A stretch of 28,849 nt of DNA from NCBI GenBank assembly GCA_937926195.1, contig CALEXZ010000174.1, positions 1 through 28,849 on the forward strand. The letters are read 5' to 3'. The DNA comes from an uncultured Actinomyces sp. (GTDB taxonomy: Bacteria; Actinomycetota; Actinomycetes; Actinomycetales; Actinomycetaceae). The notes under the pieces are model-generated. The model was not told the DNA's origin. It searched no databases and saw only the letters and a program-made list of their open reading frames with translations. Below are positions 12,950 through 21,405 of the stretch, piece after piece (position 1 is the stretch's first letter; each line of letters starts with the position of its first letter). The position numbers were made by a program, and so were the translations under genes.

Positions 12950-13381
12950 ATGTTCCTGGGTACTCACTCCCCGCGCCTGGACGACAAGGGAAGGCTCATC
13001 CTTCCGGCGAAGTTCCGTGAGGAGCTGGCCGGAGGGGTCGTGCTCACCCGCGGCCAGGAGCACTGCGTCTACGCCTTCTCCACCGCGGAGTTCGAGCGCA
13101 TGTACGCCCAGCTGCGTGAGGCCCCCCTCGCGCAGAAGCAGGCACGCGACTACGTGCGCGTCATGCTCTCGGGGGCCGACTCGCAGATCCCGGACAAGCA
13201 GGGCCGCATCACGCTGCCGGCCCCGCTGCGTGCCTACGCCGGACTCGGCCGCGACCTCGCGGTCATCGGCGCGGGCGCGCGCGTCGAGATCTGGGACGCC
13301 ACGGCCTGGGAGACGTACCTGTCCGCCCAGGAGCAGGTCTTCGCCGACACCGCGGAGGAGATCATCCCCGGCTTCTTCTGA
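12950..13381 (+). CDS. mraZ: Transcriptional regulator MraZ
   Basis: MraZ is the conserved first gene of the dcw cluster. It is a DNA-binding ring-forming protein that represses its own promoter in characterised species. The 143-residue length is standard. Two SpoVT/AbrB-like repeats are visible, each with the signature D-x-(x)-G-R-x-x-x-P: DDKGRLILPAKFR at 11-23 and DKQGRITLPAPLR at 82-94. The ATG at 12950 begins the conserved MFLGTHSPRLD and has AAGGAG 9 nt upstream; the frame is open back to 12890, but that would run through the promoter boxes. Four boxes at 10-bp spacing lie 27-60 bp upstream. rsmH follows after 226 bp. Confidence 0.95.
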   Translation: MFLGTHSPRLDDKGRLILPAKFREELAGGVVLTRGQEHCVYAFSTAEFERMYAQLREAPLAQKQARDYVRVMLSGADSQIPDKQGRITLPAPLRAYAGLGRDLAVIGAGARVEIWDATAWETYLSAQEQVFADTAEEIIPGFF

Positions 13382-13570
13382 CCACCAGCACCGGGCCCGC
13401 CCGCCGGCGAGGCCACCACGACCAACGAGGAACCGCATCCGCGGCGCCACGGCGCTCGTCGAGTGAGGTCCCCTCCCGCCACTGGTCCGACGCCTCTTCC
13501 CCGGCGCCGGAACCCGCGGGAGGAGTCCTGGCCCGACGATCCCGTGGGAGCCCGGGCCGCACCCGCCACG

Positions 13571-13598
13571 ACGAGCACAGGAACACGAGCACAGGAAG
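13571..13598 (+). repeat. Tandem 14-nt repeat before rsmH
   Basis: ACGAGCACAGGAAC (13571-13584) is followed by ACGAGCACAGGAAG (13585-13598), differing only in the last base. The second copy runs into the rsmH ribosome site. The remainder of the 226-bp mraZ-rsmH gap (13382-13607) shows no gene. Confidence 0.7.
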
Positions 13599-13607
13599 GA
13601 GGAGGCC

Positions 13608-14771
13608 ATGCACCGCGCCCCTGAGCACGAACTGCGACGGACCCAGGCAGGCCCGGGCAGCGACGCCGCCCAGAGGCACACGCCCGTCCTCCTGGAGCGC
13701 TGCCTCGACCTGCTCGCCCCGGCGCTCGAGGGCGAGGGCGCCCCCGCCCACCCGGTCCTCATCGACTGCACGCTGGGCATGGGCGGGCACACCGAGGCGG
13801 CGCTGACCCGCTTCGCCGCGCTCACCGTCGTCGGCATCGACCGCGACCCCGAGGCCATCGCCCTGGCCGGCGCGCGCCTGGCCCCCTTCGGGGAGCGCTT
13901 CCGTGCCGTGCACACGACCTACGACCACGTCGACGAGGTCGCCCGCGCCGCCTCGCCCTACGGGGACGGCACCGTCGACGCCGTCCTCATGGACCTGGGC
14001 GTGTCCTCGCTCCAGCTCGACGAGGCCGGACGCGGCTTCTCCTACGCGCGTCCGGCACCCCTGGACATGCGCATGGACCAGTCCCAGGGCGCCAGCGCCC
14101 AGGAGCTGCTGGACACCGCCGCCGAGCACGAGCTCACCCGGGTCCTGCGCACCTACGGCGAGGAGCGCTTCGCTCCCCGCATCGCCGCCGCGATCGTGCG
14201 CCGCCGCGAGGAGGGCAGCCCCGTGCGCGACACCGCCGAGCTCGCCGAGCTCGTGCGCCAGAGCGTTCCGGCGGCGGCGCGGCGCACCGGCGGGCACCCC
14301 GCCAAGCGGACCTTCCAGGCCCTGCGCATCGCGGTCAACGCCGAGCTCGAGGTCCTGGAGCGGGCCGTCCCGCGCGCCCTCAACTCCGTCCGCGTCGGCG
14401 GACGGCTCGTCGTCGAGTCCTACCAGAGCCTGGAGGACCGCATCGTCAAGCAAGCCATCGCCGAGGGCACCCGCACCCGGGCGCCCCAGGACCTGCCCGT
14501 CGTGCCCGAGTCCGCCGCGCCCTACCTCGCCGCCGTCACCCACGGAGCCGAGAGGGCCGACGACGACGAGCTCGCCCGCAACCCCCGCTCAGCCCCCGTG
14601 AGGCTGCGGGCCGCCACCCGTGTGCGGCCCGTCGCCGAGGCCCGCGCCCCCGAGCCCGTGCCCTCCGCAGACGCAGGGCACGGCACCCGTCACCCGGGTG
14701 GCCGCACCTGTACCACCCACAGCACCAGGAACAGCCCCCGGGCACACGACAGAGAAAGGAGGCGCCGATGA
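13608..14771 (+). CDS. rsmH: 16S rRNA (cytosine(1402)-N4)-methyltransferase
   Basis: RsmH (MraW) methylates N4 of C1402 in the 16S rRNA decoding region using S-adenosylmethionine. The 387-residue protein has HTPVLLE at 24-30, the SAM-binding loop DCTLGMGGHTEAAL at 53-66, and MDLGVSSLQLDEAGRGFSY further on, followed by the typical DMRMD and the C-terminal RTFQALRIAVNAEL segment. After about residue 335 there is a Pro/Arg/Ala-rich tail of some 50 residues beyond the usual domain, common in high-GC actinobacteria. The ATG has an AAGGAGGAGG site directly upstream. Its TGA overlaps the ftsL ATG (ATGA), so the two are translationally coupled. Confidence 0.95.
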   Translation: MHRAPEHELRRTQAGPGSDAAQRHTPVLLERCLDLLAPALEGEGAPAHPVLIDCTLGMGGHTEAALTRFAALTVVGIDRDPEAIALAGARLAPFGERFRAVHTTYDHVDEVARAASPYGDGTVDAVLMDLGVSSLQLDEAGRGFSYARPAPLDMRMDQSQGASAQELLDTAAEHELTRVLRTYGEERFAPRIAAAIVRRREEGSPVRDTAELAELVRQSVPAAARRTGGHPAKRTFQALRIAVNAELEVLERAVPRALNSVRVGGRLVVESYQSLEDRIVKQAIAEGTRTRAPQDLPVVPESAAPYLAAVTHGAERADDDELARNPRSAPVRLRAATRVRPVAEARAPEPVPSADAGHGTRHPGGRTCTTHSTRNSPRAHDRERRRR

Positions 14772-15184
14772 GCACCGCCACCGCACCGATTCGATCTACC
14801 GAGCCGACCCGTCACGCAGAGGTACGCAACGAGGCCGTCGAGCGCCCCTCGCTGTACGTCGTGCGCGGCATCGCCCCCGCCCGCGCGACCCTGCCCCTGC
14901 TGCTGTTCGTCGTCCTCATCCTCGTGGGTGCGCTTGTGTCCTCCATGGTGCTCAACGCCGCCATGGCCAACACCGCCTTCGAGATGCAGCAGGCGCAGAT
15001 CCGGCTCAACGTCCTCAACGACCACATCGACACCGTCCGCAACCAGGTGGAGCAGGTGTCCTCCGCCGACGCCCTGGCGCTGCGCGCCGCCGAGCTCGGC
15101 ATGGTCCCGGCCGGGGCCCCCGGCGTCGTGGACCTGAGCACCGGAACCGTCTCGGGCGGCGCGGCGGCTGCCAACGGGGGGTAA
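14768..15184 (+). CDS. ftsL: Cell division protein FtsL-like
   Basis: FtsL is a small bitopic divisome protein that works with FtsQ and a FtsB-like partner and helps activate septal synthesis by FtsW-FtsI. The 138-residue protein has a cytoplasmic N-terminus of about 40 residues, one transmembrane helix (about 41-65), a predicted coiled coil (about 70-100, FEMQQAQIRLNVLND) and the terminal LRAAELGMVPA typical of the family. Sequence conservation in FtsL is low, so the call leans on position between rsmH and ftsI plus topology. AAGGAGG lies 5 nt before the ATG. It overlaps the rsmH stop by 4 nt and is followed 6 nt later by ftsI. Confidence 0.85.
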   Translation: MSTATAPIRSTEPTRHAEVRNEAVERPSLYVVRGIAPARATLPLLLFVVLILVGALVSSMVLNAAMANTAFEMQQAQIRLNVLNDHIDTVRNQVEQVSSADALALRAAELGMVPAGAPGVVDLSTGTVSGGAAAANGG

Positions 15185-15190
15185 GCGAGC

Positions 15191-17017
15191 GTGAACCCCA
15201 GCCGACGTCGGGTGCTCACGACCCTGGGCCTGGCGGGCTTCGTCGCGCTCACCGGACGCACCGCCTGGCTCCAGGTCGTCGAGGGCCCCGCCCTGGCCGA
15301 GCGCGCCCTGGCCGAGCGCACCGTCTCGTGGGTCAACCGCGCACCCCGCGGGCAGATCCTCGGTGTTGACGGCACCGTGCTGGCCTACTCCGCCGTCTCC
15401 TACGACGTCGGTGTCAACCAGCGGCGCGTCTCCCAGTACGAGAGGTACGAGACGCGGGAGGACCTCGCGAACGGGGAGAAGACGGAGGTCCTCATCGGGC
15501 ACGGCGCCGCGGCCGCCGCGGAGCAGCTGGCGCCCCTGCTGGGCGTCGACGCCCAGGAGCTGGGGGCCCGGATGGTCGGCGACGAGAGTTACGTCATCAT
15601 CGCCGAGGCCGTCTCACCCGACACCTGGCGCCAGGTCAACGCCCTGGACATCCCCGGCATCGAGCCCGACCAGCGTGCCCGCCGCTTCTACCCGGCGGGC
15701 TACGTGGCGGGCAACGTCGTCGGATTCACCTACGAGGGCCAGCGCCGCGAGCTCATCGGCGCCTCCGGGCTGGAGTTCAGCCAGAACGACCTGCTCACGG
15801 GCACCGACGGGCAGGGCAGCGTCGAGATCGGCAAGAAGGGCGCCATCATCCCCACGGGGGAGCGCGAGGAGGTCGCCGCCGTGCCCGGCACCGACGTGCG
15901 CACCACCCTCGACCCGGACCTCCAGGTGGTCGCCCAGCAGGCCATCGACGAGGTCGTCAGCGCTCAGGGCGCCGACTGGGGCGCCGTCGTCGTCATGGAG
16001 CCCTCCACCGGCAAGGTCCTCGTCCTGGCGGACTCCAGCGCCCTCGACCCGTCCGACCCCTTGGCCTCGCAGGACAAGGACCGCGAGTCCCGCTGCGTCC
16101 AGGCGGTCTTCGAGCCCGGAAGCGTCGGCAAGGTCATCACCTTCGCGGCCGCCCTGGAGGAGGGGGCGCTCACCCCCGAGGACGCCTTCACCGTGCCCTA
16201 CACGTGGGTCGCCGCCAACGGCCAGGCCTTCGAGGACTCCCACGAGCACCCCGTCCAGTACCTCACCGCGGCCCAGGTCCTGGCCGAGTCCTCCAACGTC
16301 GGGACCGTGCAGATCGGTGAGCGCCTGTCCGACGAGGTGCGCTACCGCTACATCGAGGCCTTCGGCTACAACCAGCTCACCGGCATCGAGCTGCCGGGCG
16401 AGTCCGCAGGCCTGCTCACCGACTGGAGCGAGTGGGACGACCGTACCCGCTACACCACGATGTTCGGTCAGGGTGTGGCCGGCACCGCGCTCCAGGCGGC
16501 CCAGGTGCTCGCCACCGTCGCCAACAAGGGGGTGCGGGTGGCGCCACGGGTCATCGACGCCTGGGTCGCCCCCGACGGCACCGAGACCCCCCAGGCCAGC
16601 GCCGAGGGCCAGCGCGTCATCTCCGAGCAGACGGCCGCCACCCTCACCGAGATGCTCATCGGCGTCACCCAGGACGGCGGGACCGCCGAGGCCGCCTCCG
16701 TCGACGGCTACCTCGTCGCAGGCAAGACCGGCACCACCGAGATCCTCACCGAGGACGGCACGGTCGCCTCCTTCGTCGGCTTCACCCCCGCCCGGGACCC
16801 GGCCATCGCCGTCGCCGTGGTCATCTACCGCCCTGCGGGCACCTACGGCGGTACCGTCGCCGCGCCCGTCTTCCGTAAGATCGCCCTGGCGGCCATGCAC
16901 TCGCTGGGCATCGCCCCCGACCCGCTCGTCATCGCCTCCCAGGCGGCCGACGAGGCCGACGCCCAGGCCGGGGCCGCAGCCCAGGGTGCCGGCTCCGCCG
17001 ATCCGGGCAGCGGCTGA
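15191..17017 (+). CDS. ftsI: Septal peptidoglycan transpeptidase (class B penicillin-binding protein)
   Basis: FtsI (PBP3-like) cross-links peptidoglycan at the septum, working with the FtsW glycosyltransferase. The 608-residue protein has a short N-terminal membrane segment, a dimerisation domain beginning RAPRGQILGVDGTVLA, and a transpeptidase domain with all three motifs: SVGK with nucleophile S311, SSN at 367-369 and KTGT at 512-515. No PASTA domain follows; the C-terminus is an Ala/Gly tail. The N-terminus SRRRVLTTLGLAGF resembles a twin-arginine motif, and the hydrophobic stretch is short for a signal anchor. GTG start, 6 nt after ftsL, with only a GGGGGG run as ribosome site. Confidence 0.93.
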   Translation: MNPSRRRVLTTLGLAGFVALTGRTAWLQVVEGPALAERALAERTVSWVNRAPRGQILGVDGTVLAYSAVSYDVGVNQRRVSQYERYETREDLANGEKTEVLIGHGAAAAAEQLAPLLGVDAQELGARMVGDESYVIIAEAVSPDTWRQVNALDIPGIEPDQRARRFYPAGYVAGNVVGFTYEGQRRELIGASGLEFSQNDLLTGTDGQGSVEIGKKGAIIPTGEREEVAAVPGTDVRTTLDPDLQVVAQQAIDEVVSAQGADWGAVVVMEPSTGKVLVLADSSALDPSDPLASQDKDRESRCVQAVFEPGSVGKVITFAAALEEGALTPEDAFTVPYTWVAANGQAFEDSHEHPVQYLTAAQVLAESSNVGTVQIGERLSDEVRYRYIEAFGYNQLTGIELPGESAGLLTDWSEWDDRTRYTTMFGQGVAGTALQAAQVLATVANKGVRVAPRVIDAWVAPDGTETPQASAEGQRVISEQTAATLTEMLIGVTQDGGTAEAASVDGYLVAGKTGTTEILTEDGTVASFVGFTPARDPAIAVAVVIYRPAGTYGGTVAAPVFRKIALAAMHSLGIAPDPLVIASQAADEADAQAGAAAQGAGSADPGSG

Positions 17018-17074
17018 TCCCCGGTCCTGCCCGTCCCGGGCGACGGTACGGCGCCGAACCGCCGTCGGTCACGC

Positions 17075-17080
17075 TAGATT
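17075..17080 (+). promoter_or_regulatory. Candidate murE -10 box
   Basis: TAGATT is followed by GAGGAGCT and the murE ATG, an 8-nt gap. GAGGAG lies only 2 nt from the ATG, too close for a good ribosome site, so a start within the cluster with a near-leaderless mRNA is possible. CGACGG/CCGTCG arms (17041-17046 and 17062-17067) lie just upstream. Confidence 0.4.
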
Positions 17081-17088
17081 GAGGAGCT

Positions 17089-18699
17089 ATGAGCAACCAC
17101 GCCTACGAGTCAGCCGCGGCGCTGCGCCCGCAGGGCTGCCGTCCCACGGCGCTCACCGACCTCGCCCAGCGCTGCGCGCTCACCCCCGCCGAGGGTGACG
17201 CGCAGGCCGTGGCGGCGCTGAGCGTCACCGGGGTGAGCGTGGACTCCGGCGACGTCACCGACGGCGAGCTCTTCGTCGCCCTGCCCGGCTTCCGCCGCCA
17301 CGGGGCCGAGTTCGCCGCCGAGGCCGTCGCCGCCGGAGCCGTCGCCGTGCTCACCGACGAGGCCGGCGCCGCCGTCGTCCACCGCGAGGTCCCCGGCACA
17401 CCCGTGCTCGTCCACCCCGACCCGCGCGCGGTCGTCGGCCCCCTGTCGGCCGAGGTCTACGGCCACCCCTGCCGACGGCTGACGACGACGGCCGTCACCG
17501 GGACCAACGGCAAGACGACGACCTCCTACTTCCTCGACGCGATCCTCAGCGCTCACCTGGGCAGCTGCATGGTCGCCGGGACCGTCGAGCTGCGCGTGGG
17601 CGAGATGTCCGTGGAGTCCCCGCGCACCACCGTCGAGGCACCCGTCCTGCAGCGCATGATGGCGCTGGCCGTCGAGAAGGGCGTGGGCGCCGCCAGCCTC
17701 GAGGCCTCCAGCCACGCCATCGTCCTGCACCGCCTGGACGGCACCGTCGTCGACGTCGCCGGCTTCACCAACCTCCAGCGCGACCACCTCGACTTCCACG
17801 CGACGATGCAGGGCTACCTCGACGCCAAGGCCCAGCTCTTCACCCCCGAGCACACCCGCCACGCCGTCATCTGCGTCGACGACGAGTGGGGCGCCCAGCT
17901 CGCCGACCGCGTCGCCCAGGCGGGCCTCATCGGCCTGGACCGGCTGCGCGCCTACCCGGTGGACGGTGACCCCGCTCTCGGGGCTGACTGGTGGGTCACC
18001 GACGCCACCGTGTCCATGACCGACGCGGCCACCACCTTCGTCCTGCACGGACCCGACGGTGAGCGCACCGAGGCCTCCTGCCCGCTGCCCGGCCTCGTCA
18101 ACGTCCAGAACGCGGCCCTGGCCCTCGTCATGGCCCGACGGGCCGGGGTCCCGGCCGACACGGCCGTCCGGGCACTGGCCAGCGCCCACAACATCCCCGG
18201 CCGCATGCAGCGCATCTGCCAGCGCGACGGGGTGCGCGGGACCTGCATCGTCGACTTCGCCCACACGCCCGACGCCATGGAGCTCACCCTCACGGCGGTG
18301 CGCCAGATCACCCCGGGGCGCCTCATCGTCGTCTTCGGCTCCGACGGCGACCGTGACCAGGGCAAGCGCCCGATGCTCGGCGAGGTCGCGGCCCGCCTGG
18401 CGGACCTGCTCGTCGTCACCGACGAGAACCCGCGCAGCGAGGACCCCCGGCTCATCCGCGACGCCGTCCTTGAGGGCGTGCGCGCGGTGCGCCCCGGGCT
18501 CGAAGGCGTCGAGGAGGTCACCACCTGGCGTGGTGACGCCGTGCGACGCGGCGTCGAGCTGTGCGGTCCCGAGGACACTGTCATCGTCACCGGCAAGGGC
18601 CATGAGCCCTTCCTCGAGGTGGCCGACGAGTTTATCCGATACAACGACGCCCCCGTCATGCGCGAGGCCGTCGAGGAGAAGTGGGGAGCGCTCACATGA
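17089..18699 (+). CDS. murE: UDP-MurNAc-tripeptide synthetase
   Basis: MurE adds the third stem-peptide residue to UDP-MurNAc-L-Ala-D-Glu using ATP. The 536-residue protein shows VTGTNGKTTT with P-loop lysine K142, SLEASSHAI, FTNLQRDHLDFH, and the C-terminal domain with VDFAHTPDAME. The specificity loop reads DENPRSEDP (445-453). The DNPR form with arginine is characteristic of meso-diaminopimelate-adding enzymes, whereas lysine-adding enzymes lack this arginine, so meso-DAP is the first guess. Actinomyces-type organisms usually have lysine or ornithine here, so specificity stays open. The gene begins 71 bp after ftsI and its stop overlaps the murF ATG (ATGA). Confidence 0.93.
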   Translation: MSNHAYESAAALRPQGCRPTALTDLAQRCALTPAEGDAQAVAALSVTGVSVDSGDVTDGELFVALPGFRRHGAEFAAEAVAAGAVAVLTDEAGAAVVHREVPGTPVLVHPDPRAVVGPLSAEVYGHPCRRLTTTAVTGTNGKTTTSYFLDAILSAHLGSCMVAGTVELRVGEMSVESPRTTVEAPVLQRMMALAVEKGVGAASLEASSHAIVLHRLDGTVVDVAGFTNLQRDHLDFHATMQGYLDAKAQLFTPEHTRHAVICVDDEWGAQLADRVAQAGLIGLDRLRAYPVDGDPALGADWWVTDATVSMTDAATTFVLHGPDGERTEASCPLPGLVNVQNAALALVMARRAGVPADTAVRALASAHNIPGRMQRICQRDGVRGTCIVDFAHTPDAMELTLTAVRQITPGRLIVVFGSDGDRDQGKRPMLGEVAARLADLLVVTDENPRSEDPRLIRDAVLEGVRAVRPGLEGVEEVTTWRGDAVRRGVELCGPEDTVIVTGKGHEPFLEVADEFIRYNDAPVMREAVEEKWGALT

Positions 18700-20210
18700 T
18701 CACCCGTACCCTGCGCGAGATCGCCGCGATGGCCGGAGGCACCCTCGTGGTGCCCCCCGAGGTCGAGGAGGACGTCGCCGAGCACGCGGTCACCCGTGTC
18801 GTCACCGACTCGCGCCAGACCGGTCCCGGGACCCTGTTCGTCGCCATCGCCGGCGAGCGCACCGACGGTCACGCCCACCTGGCCGACGTCGCCGTCCGCA
18901 CCGGCACTGCCGTCCTCGTCTCCGACCTCGACGCCGCCCGGGACGGGCTCGTCGCGGCCGGCACAGGCCCCGAGGCCCTGCCCCTCATCCTCGTGGCCGA
19001 CACGGTCGAGGCCCTCGGGGCGATCGCCCGCGCCCACCTGGCGGACCTGCGCGAGCGCGCCGCCGCCCACGGCGGCGTCGTCACGGTCGTGGGCATGACG
19101 GGCAGCGTCGGCAAGACGACGACGAAGGACCTCACCCGCCAGGTCCTCGCCTCCCAGGCGCCCACCGTCGCCCCGGTCGCCTCCTTCAACAACGAGATCG
19201 GTCTGCCGCTGACCGTCCTGGAGGCGGACGAGTCGACCCGCTTCCTCGTGCTGGAGCTGGGGTCCTCCGCCCCCGGGCACATCGCCTACCTCACCGGGAT
19301 CGCCCCGCTGGACGCCGCGGCGGTCCTCATGGTCGGCCACGCCCACATGGGCGGCTTCGGCTCCCTCGAGGTCGTCGCGGACGCCAAGGCGGAGATCGTG
19401 CGCGGGCTGCTGCCCACCGGCACCGCCGTGCTCAACCTCGACGACCCGCGCACGGCCGCCATGGCCGAGCAGGCCCCCGCCGAGGTCCTCACCTTCTCCG
19501 CCACGGGCGACGAGGCGGCGCAGCTGCGAGCCACCGACGTCGAGCTCGACGAGCAGGCCCACGCGGTGCTCGACCTGCACCTGCCGGGACTGGAGACACC
19601 CCGCAGGGTGCGCCTGGCCCTGCCGGGCGCCCACAACGTGGCCAACGCGCTGGCGGCCGCGGGCCTGGCCCTGGCGGCCGGGGTCGAGGCCGAGGCCGTC
19701 GTCGAGGCACTGGCCTCGGCCCGTCTGGAGAGCCCGCACCGCATGGACGTGCGCGAGACCCACGTGCAGGCGGGTGCCGACGGCGCCCCCGCCATGGAGC
19801 TGCTCGTCATCGACGACTCCTACAACGCCAACATCGACTCGATGACGGCCTCCCTGGCGGCCCTGCCCACCCTGGCGGGCCAGCGGCGCCGCGTCGTCCT
19901 CGTCTCCGAGATGCTTGAGCTCGGCCCGGCCTCCGCGGCCGACCACAGGCGCACCGGCGAGCTCGTCGCGGCGGCGGGGGCCGCCCTGCTGCTCACCGTC
20001 GGCCCGGGCGCCGCCCCCGCGGCGGCAGCCGCTCGCAGCGCCGGCGTCGAGACCGTCGAGTGTGAGGACGCCGACGCCGCCCTGGAGCTGCTCGGCTCCG
20101 CCGCTACCCCGCTGCGCGACGGCGACGCCGTCCTGGTCAAGGGCTCGCACGACTCGGGTGCCTGGCGTCTGGCCGAGTACCTGTGCGCCGAGGAGACGGC
20201 GACGCGATGA
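18696..20210 (+). CDS. murF: UDP-MurNAc-tripeptide--D-Ala-D-Ala ligase
   Basis: MurF adds D-Ala-D-Ala to UDP-MurNAc-tripeptide, completing the cytoplasmic precursor. The 504-residue protein has the N-terminal MurF pattern VVTDSRQTGPGTLFVAI (35-51), the ATP-binding loop GMTGSVGKTTTK at 133-144, SFNNEIGLPLT, VLELGSSAPGHI, and a C-terminal domain starting VIDDSYNAN. The ATG at 18696 overlaps the murE stop and has a GGGGAG stretch upstream; the frame is open back to 18681 but without a better site. The stop overlaps the mraY ATG by 4 nt. Confidence 0.95.
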   Translation: MITRTLREIAAMAGGTLVVPPEVEEDVAEHAVTRVVTDSRQTGPGTLFVAIAGERTDGHAHLADVAVRTGTAVLVSDLDAARDGLVAAGTGPEALPLILVADTVEALGAIARAHLADLRERAAAHGGVVTVVGMTGSVGKTTTKDLTRQVLASQAPTVAPVASFNNEIGLPLTVLEADESTRFLVLELGSSAPGHIAYLTGIAPLDAAAVLMVGHAHMGGFGSLEVVADAKAEIVRGLLPTGTAVLNLDDPRTAAMAEQAPAEVLTFSATGDEAAQLRATDVELDEQAHAVLDLHLPGLETPRRVRLALPGAHNVANALAAAGLALAAGVEAEAVVEALASARLESPHRMDVRETHVQAGADGAPAMELLVIDDSYNANIDSMTASLAALPTLAGQRRRVVLVSEMLELGPASAADHRRTGELVAAAGAALLLTVGPGAAPAAAAARSAGVETVECEDADAALELLGSAATPLRDGDAVLVKGSHDSGAWRLAEYLCAEETATR

Positions 20211-21295
20211 CCGCGATCCTCGTCTCGGCCCTCATCGGCCTCGTGGGGACCCTGCTGGGCACCCCGCTGCTCATCAGATTCCTTGAGCGCCACCAGTACG
20301 GCCAGTTCATCCGCCAGGACGGCCCCCAGGGGCACATCACCAAGCGCGGCACCCCCACCATGGGCGGCCTCATCATCATCATCTCCGCCGTGCTGGGCTA
20401 CGCGGTCGCCAACCTCATCGAGATGCGGGTGCCCCGGGCCTCGGGGGTGCTCCTGCTCTTCCTCGTCGTCGGGCTGGGCCTCATCGGCTTCATGGACGAC
20501 TTCGCCAAGATCGCCCGGCAGCGCTCCCTGGGCCTCAAGGCCTGGCAGAAGATCGTCGGGCAGGCCTTCATCGGCATCGTCTTCGCCGCCGTCGGCCTGA
20601 GCTTTGCCGACCGCAACGGGCTGACGCCCGCTTCCACGGCCATCTCCTTCGCGCGCGACTCCAGCATCGACCTGGCCGCCTGGGGCGTGGCGATCGGCTT
20701 CGTCCTGTTCATCATCTGGGCGAACTTCCTCATCACCGCCTGGTCGAACGCGGTCAACCTCGCCGACGGCCTCGACGGCCTCGCCGCAGGCTGCTCCGCC
20801 ATGGTCTTCGCCGCCTACACGCTCATCGGCGTGTGGCAGTCCAACCAGTCCTGCCTGCACGCCCACCCCGACGTCGTCGCCACGATGTGCTACGAGACCC
20901 GTGACCCGCGCGACCTGGCAATGATCGCCGCCGGGCTCATGGGCGCCTGCTTCGGCTTCCTGTGGTGGAACGCCTCCCCGGCGAAGATCTTCATGGGTGA
21001 CACCGGCTCGCTGGCCCTGGGCGGGGCCTTCGCCGGGCTGTCGATCCTCACCCGCACCGAGTTCCTCGCCGTCGTCATCGGCGGGCTGTTCCTCGCCGAG
21101 GTCCTGTCCGACGTCATCCAGGTCATGTCCTTCAAGGCCACAGGCAACCGGGTCTTCCGCATGGCCCCCTTCCACCACCACTTCGAGCTCGGAGGATGGA
21201 CCGAGGTCAATGTCGTCATCCGCTTCTGGATCATCTGCGGCGTGTGCGTCGTGGCCGGACTGGGCCTGTTCTACGCCGAGTACCTCGTGTCCTGA
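20207..21295 (+). CDS. mraY: Phospho-MurNAc-pentapeptide transferase
   Basis: MraY transfers phospho-MurNAc-pentapeptide to undecaprenyl phosphate, giving lipid I, in the cytoplasmic membrane. The 362-residue protein has about ten hydrophobic segments and the family motifs: KRGTPTMGGL near the N-terminus, GFMDDFAKI with the acidic pair, NAVNLADGLDGLAAG, FMGDTGSLALGG and the histidine motif FHHHFE. It opens with MTAILVSALIG, overlapping the murF stop (ATGA). The end is followed by 110 bp before murD, one of the few breaks in the cluster. Confidence 0.96.
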   Translation: MTAILVSALIGLVGTLLGTPLLIRFLERHQYGQFIRQDGPQGHITKRGTPTMGGLIIIISAVLGYAVANLIEMRVPRASGVLLLFLVVGLGLIGFMDDFAKIARQRSLGLKAWQKIVGQAFIGIVFAAVGLSFADRNGLTPASTAISFARDSSIDLAAWGVAIGFVLFIIWANFLITAWSNAVNLADGLDGLAAGCSAMVFAAYTLIGVWQSNQSCLHAHPDVVATMCYETRDPRDLAMIAAGLMGACFGFLWWNASPAKIFMGDTGSLALGGAFAGLSILTRTEFLAVVIGGLFLAEVLSDVIQVMSFKATGNRVFRMAPFHHHFELGGWTEVNVVIRFWIICGVCVVAGLGLFYAEYLVS

Positions 21296-21405
21296 GCGGC
21301 GGCGGCGCCCTAGGCGCGTCGACACCGTCCGGGCCGGTACCTGGCCTACGGTCTAGGACGGCGGGCGAGCCGCCCGCCAGCACCACCGACCACCAGCGAG
21401 GAAAC

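Noticed and set aside
11624..13915. Long minus-strand open frame opposite dinB, DUF3040, mraZ and rsmH
   Set aside because: It crosses four real genes and two terminators and has no recognisable domain or ribosome site.
17952..20150. Long minus-strand open frame opposite murE and murF
   Set aside because: Composition is that of a GC-skew shadow frame; the plus strand encodes well-conserved Mur ligases over the same bases.
21196..21405. Upstream extension of murD overlapping the end of mraY
   Set aside because: The extra residues are Arg/Pro-rich without family similarity; the GTG at 21406 has a ribosome site and begins the conserved Rossmann part.
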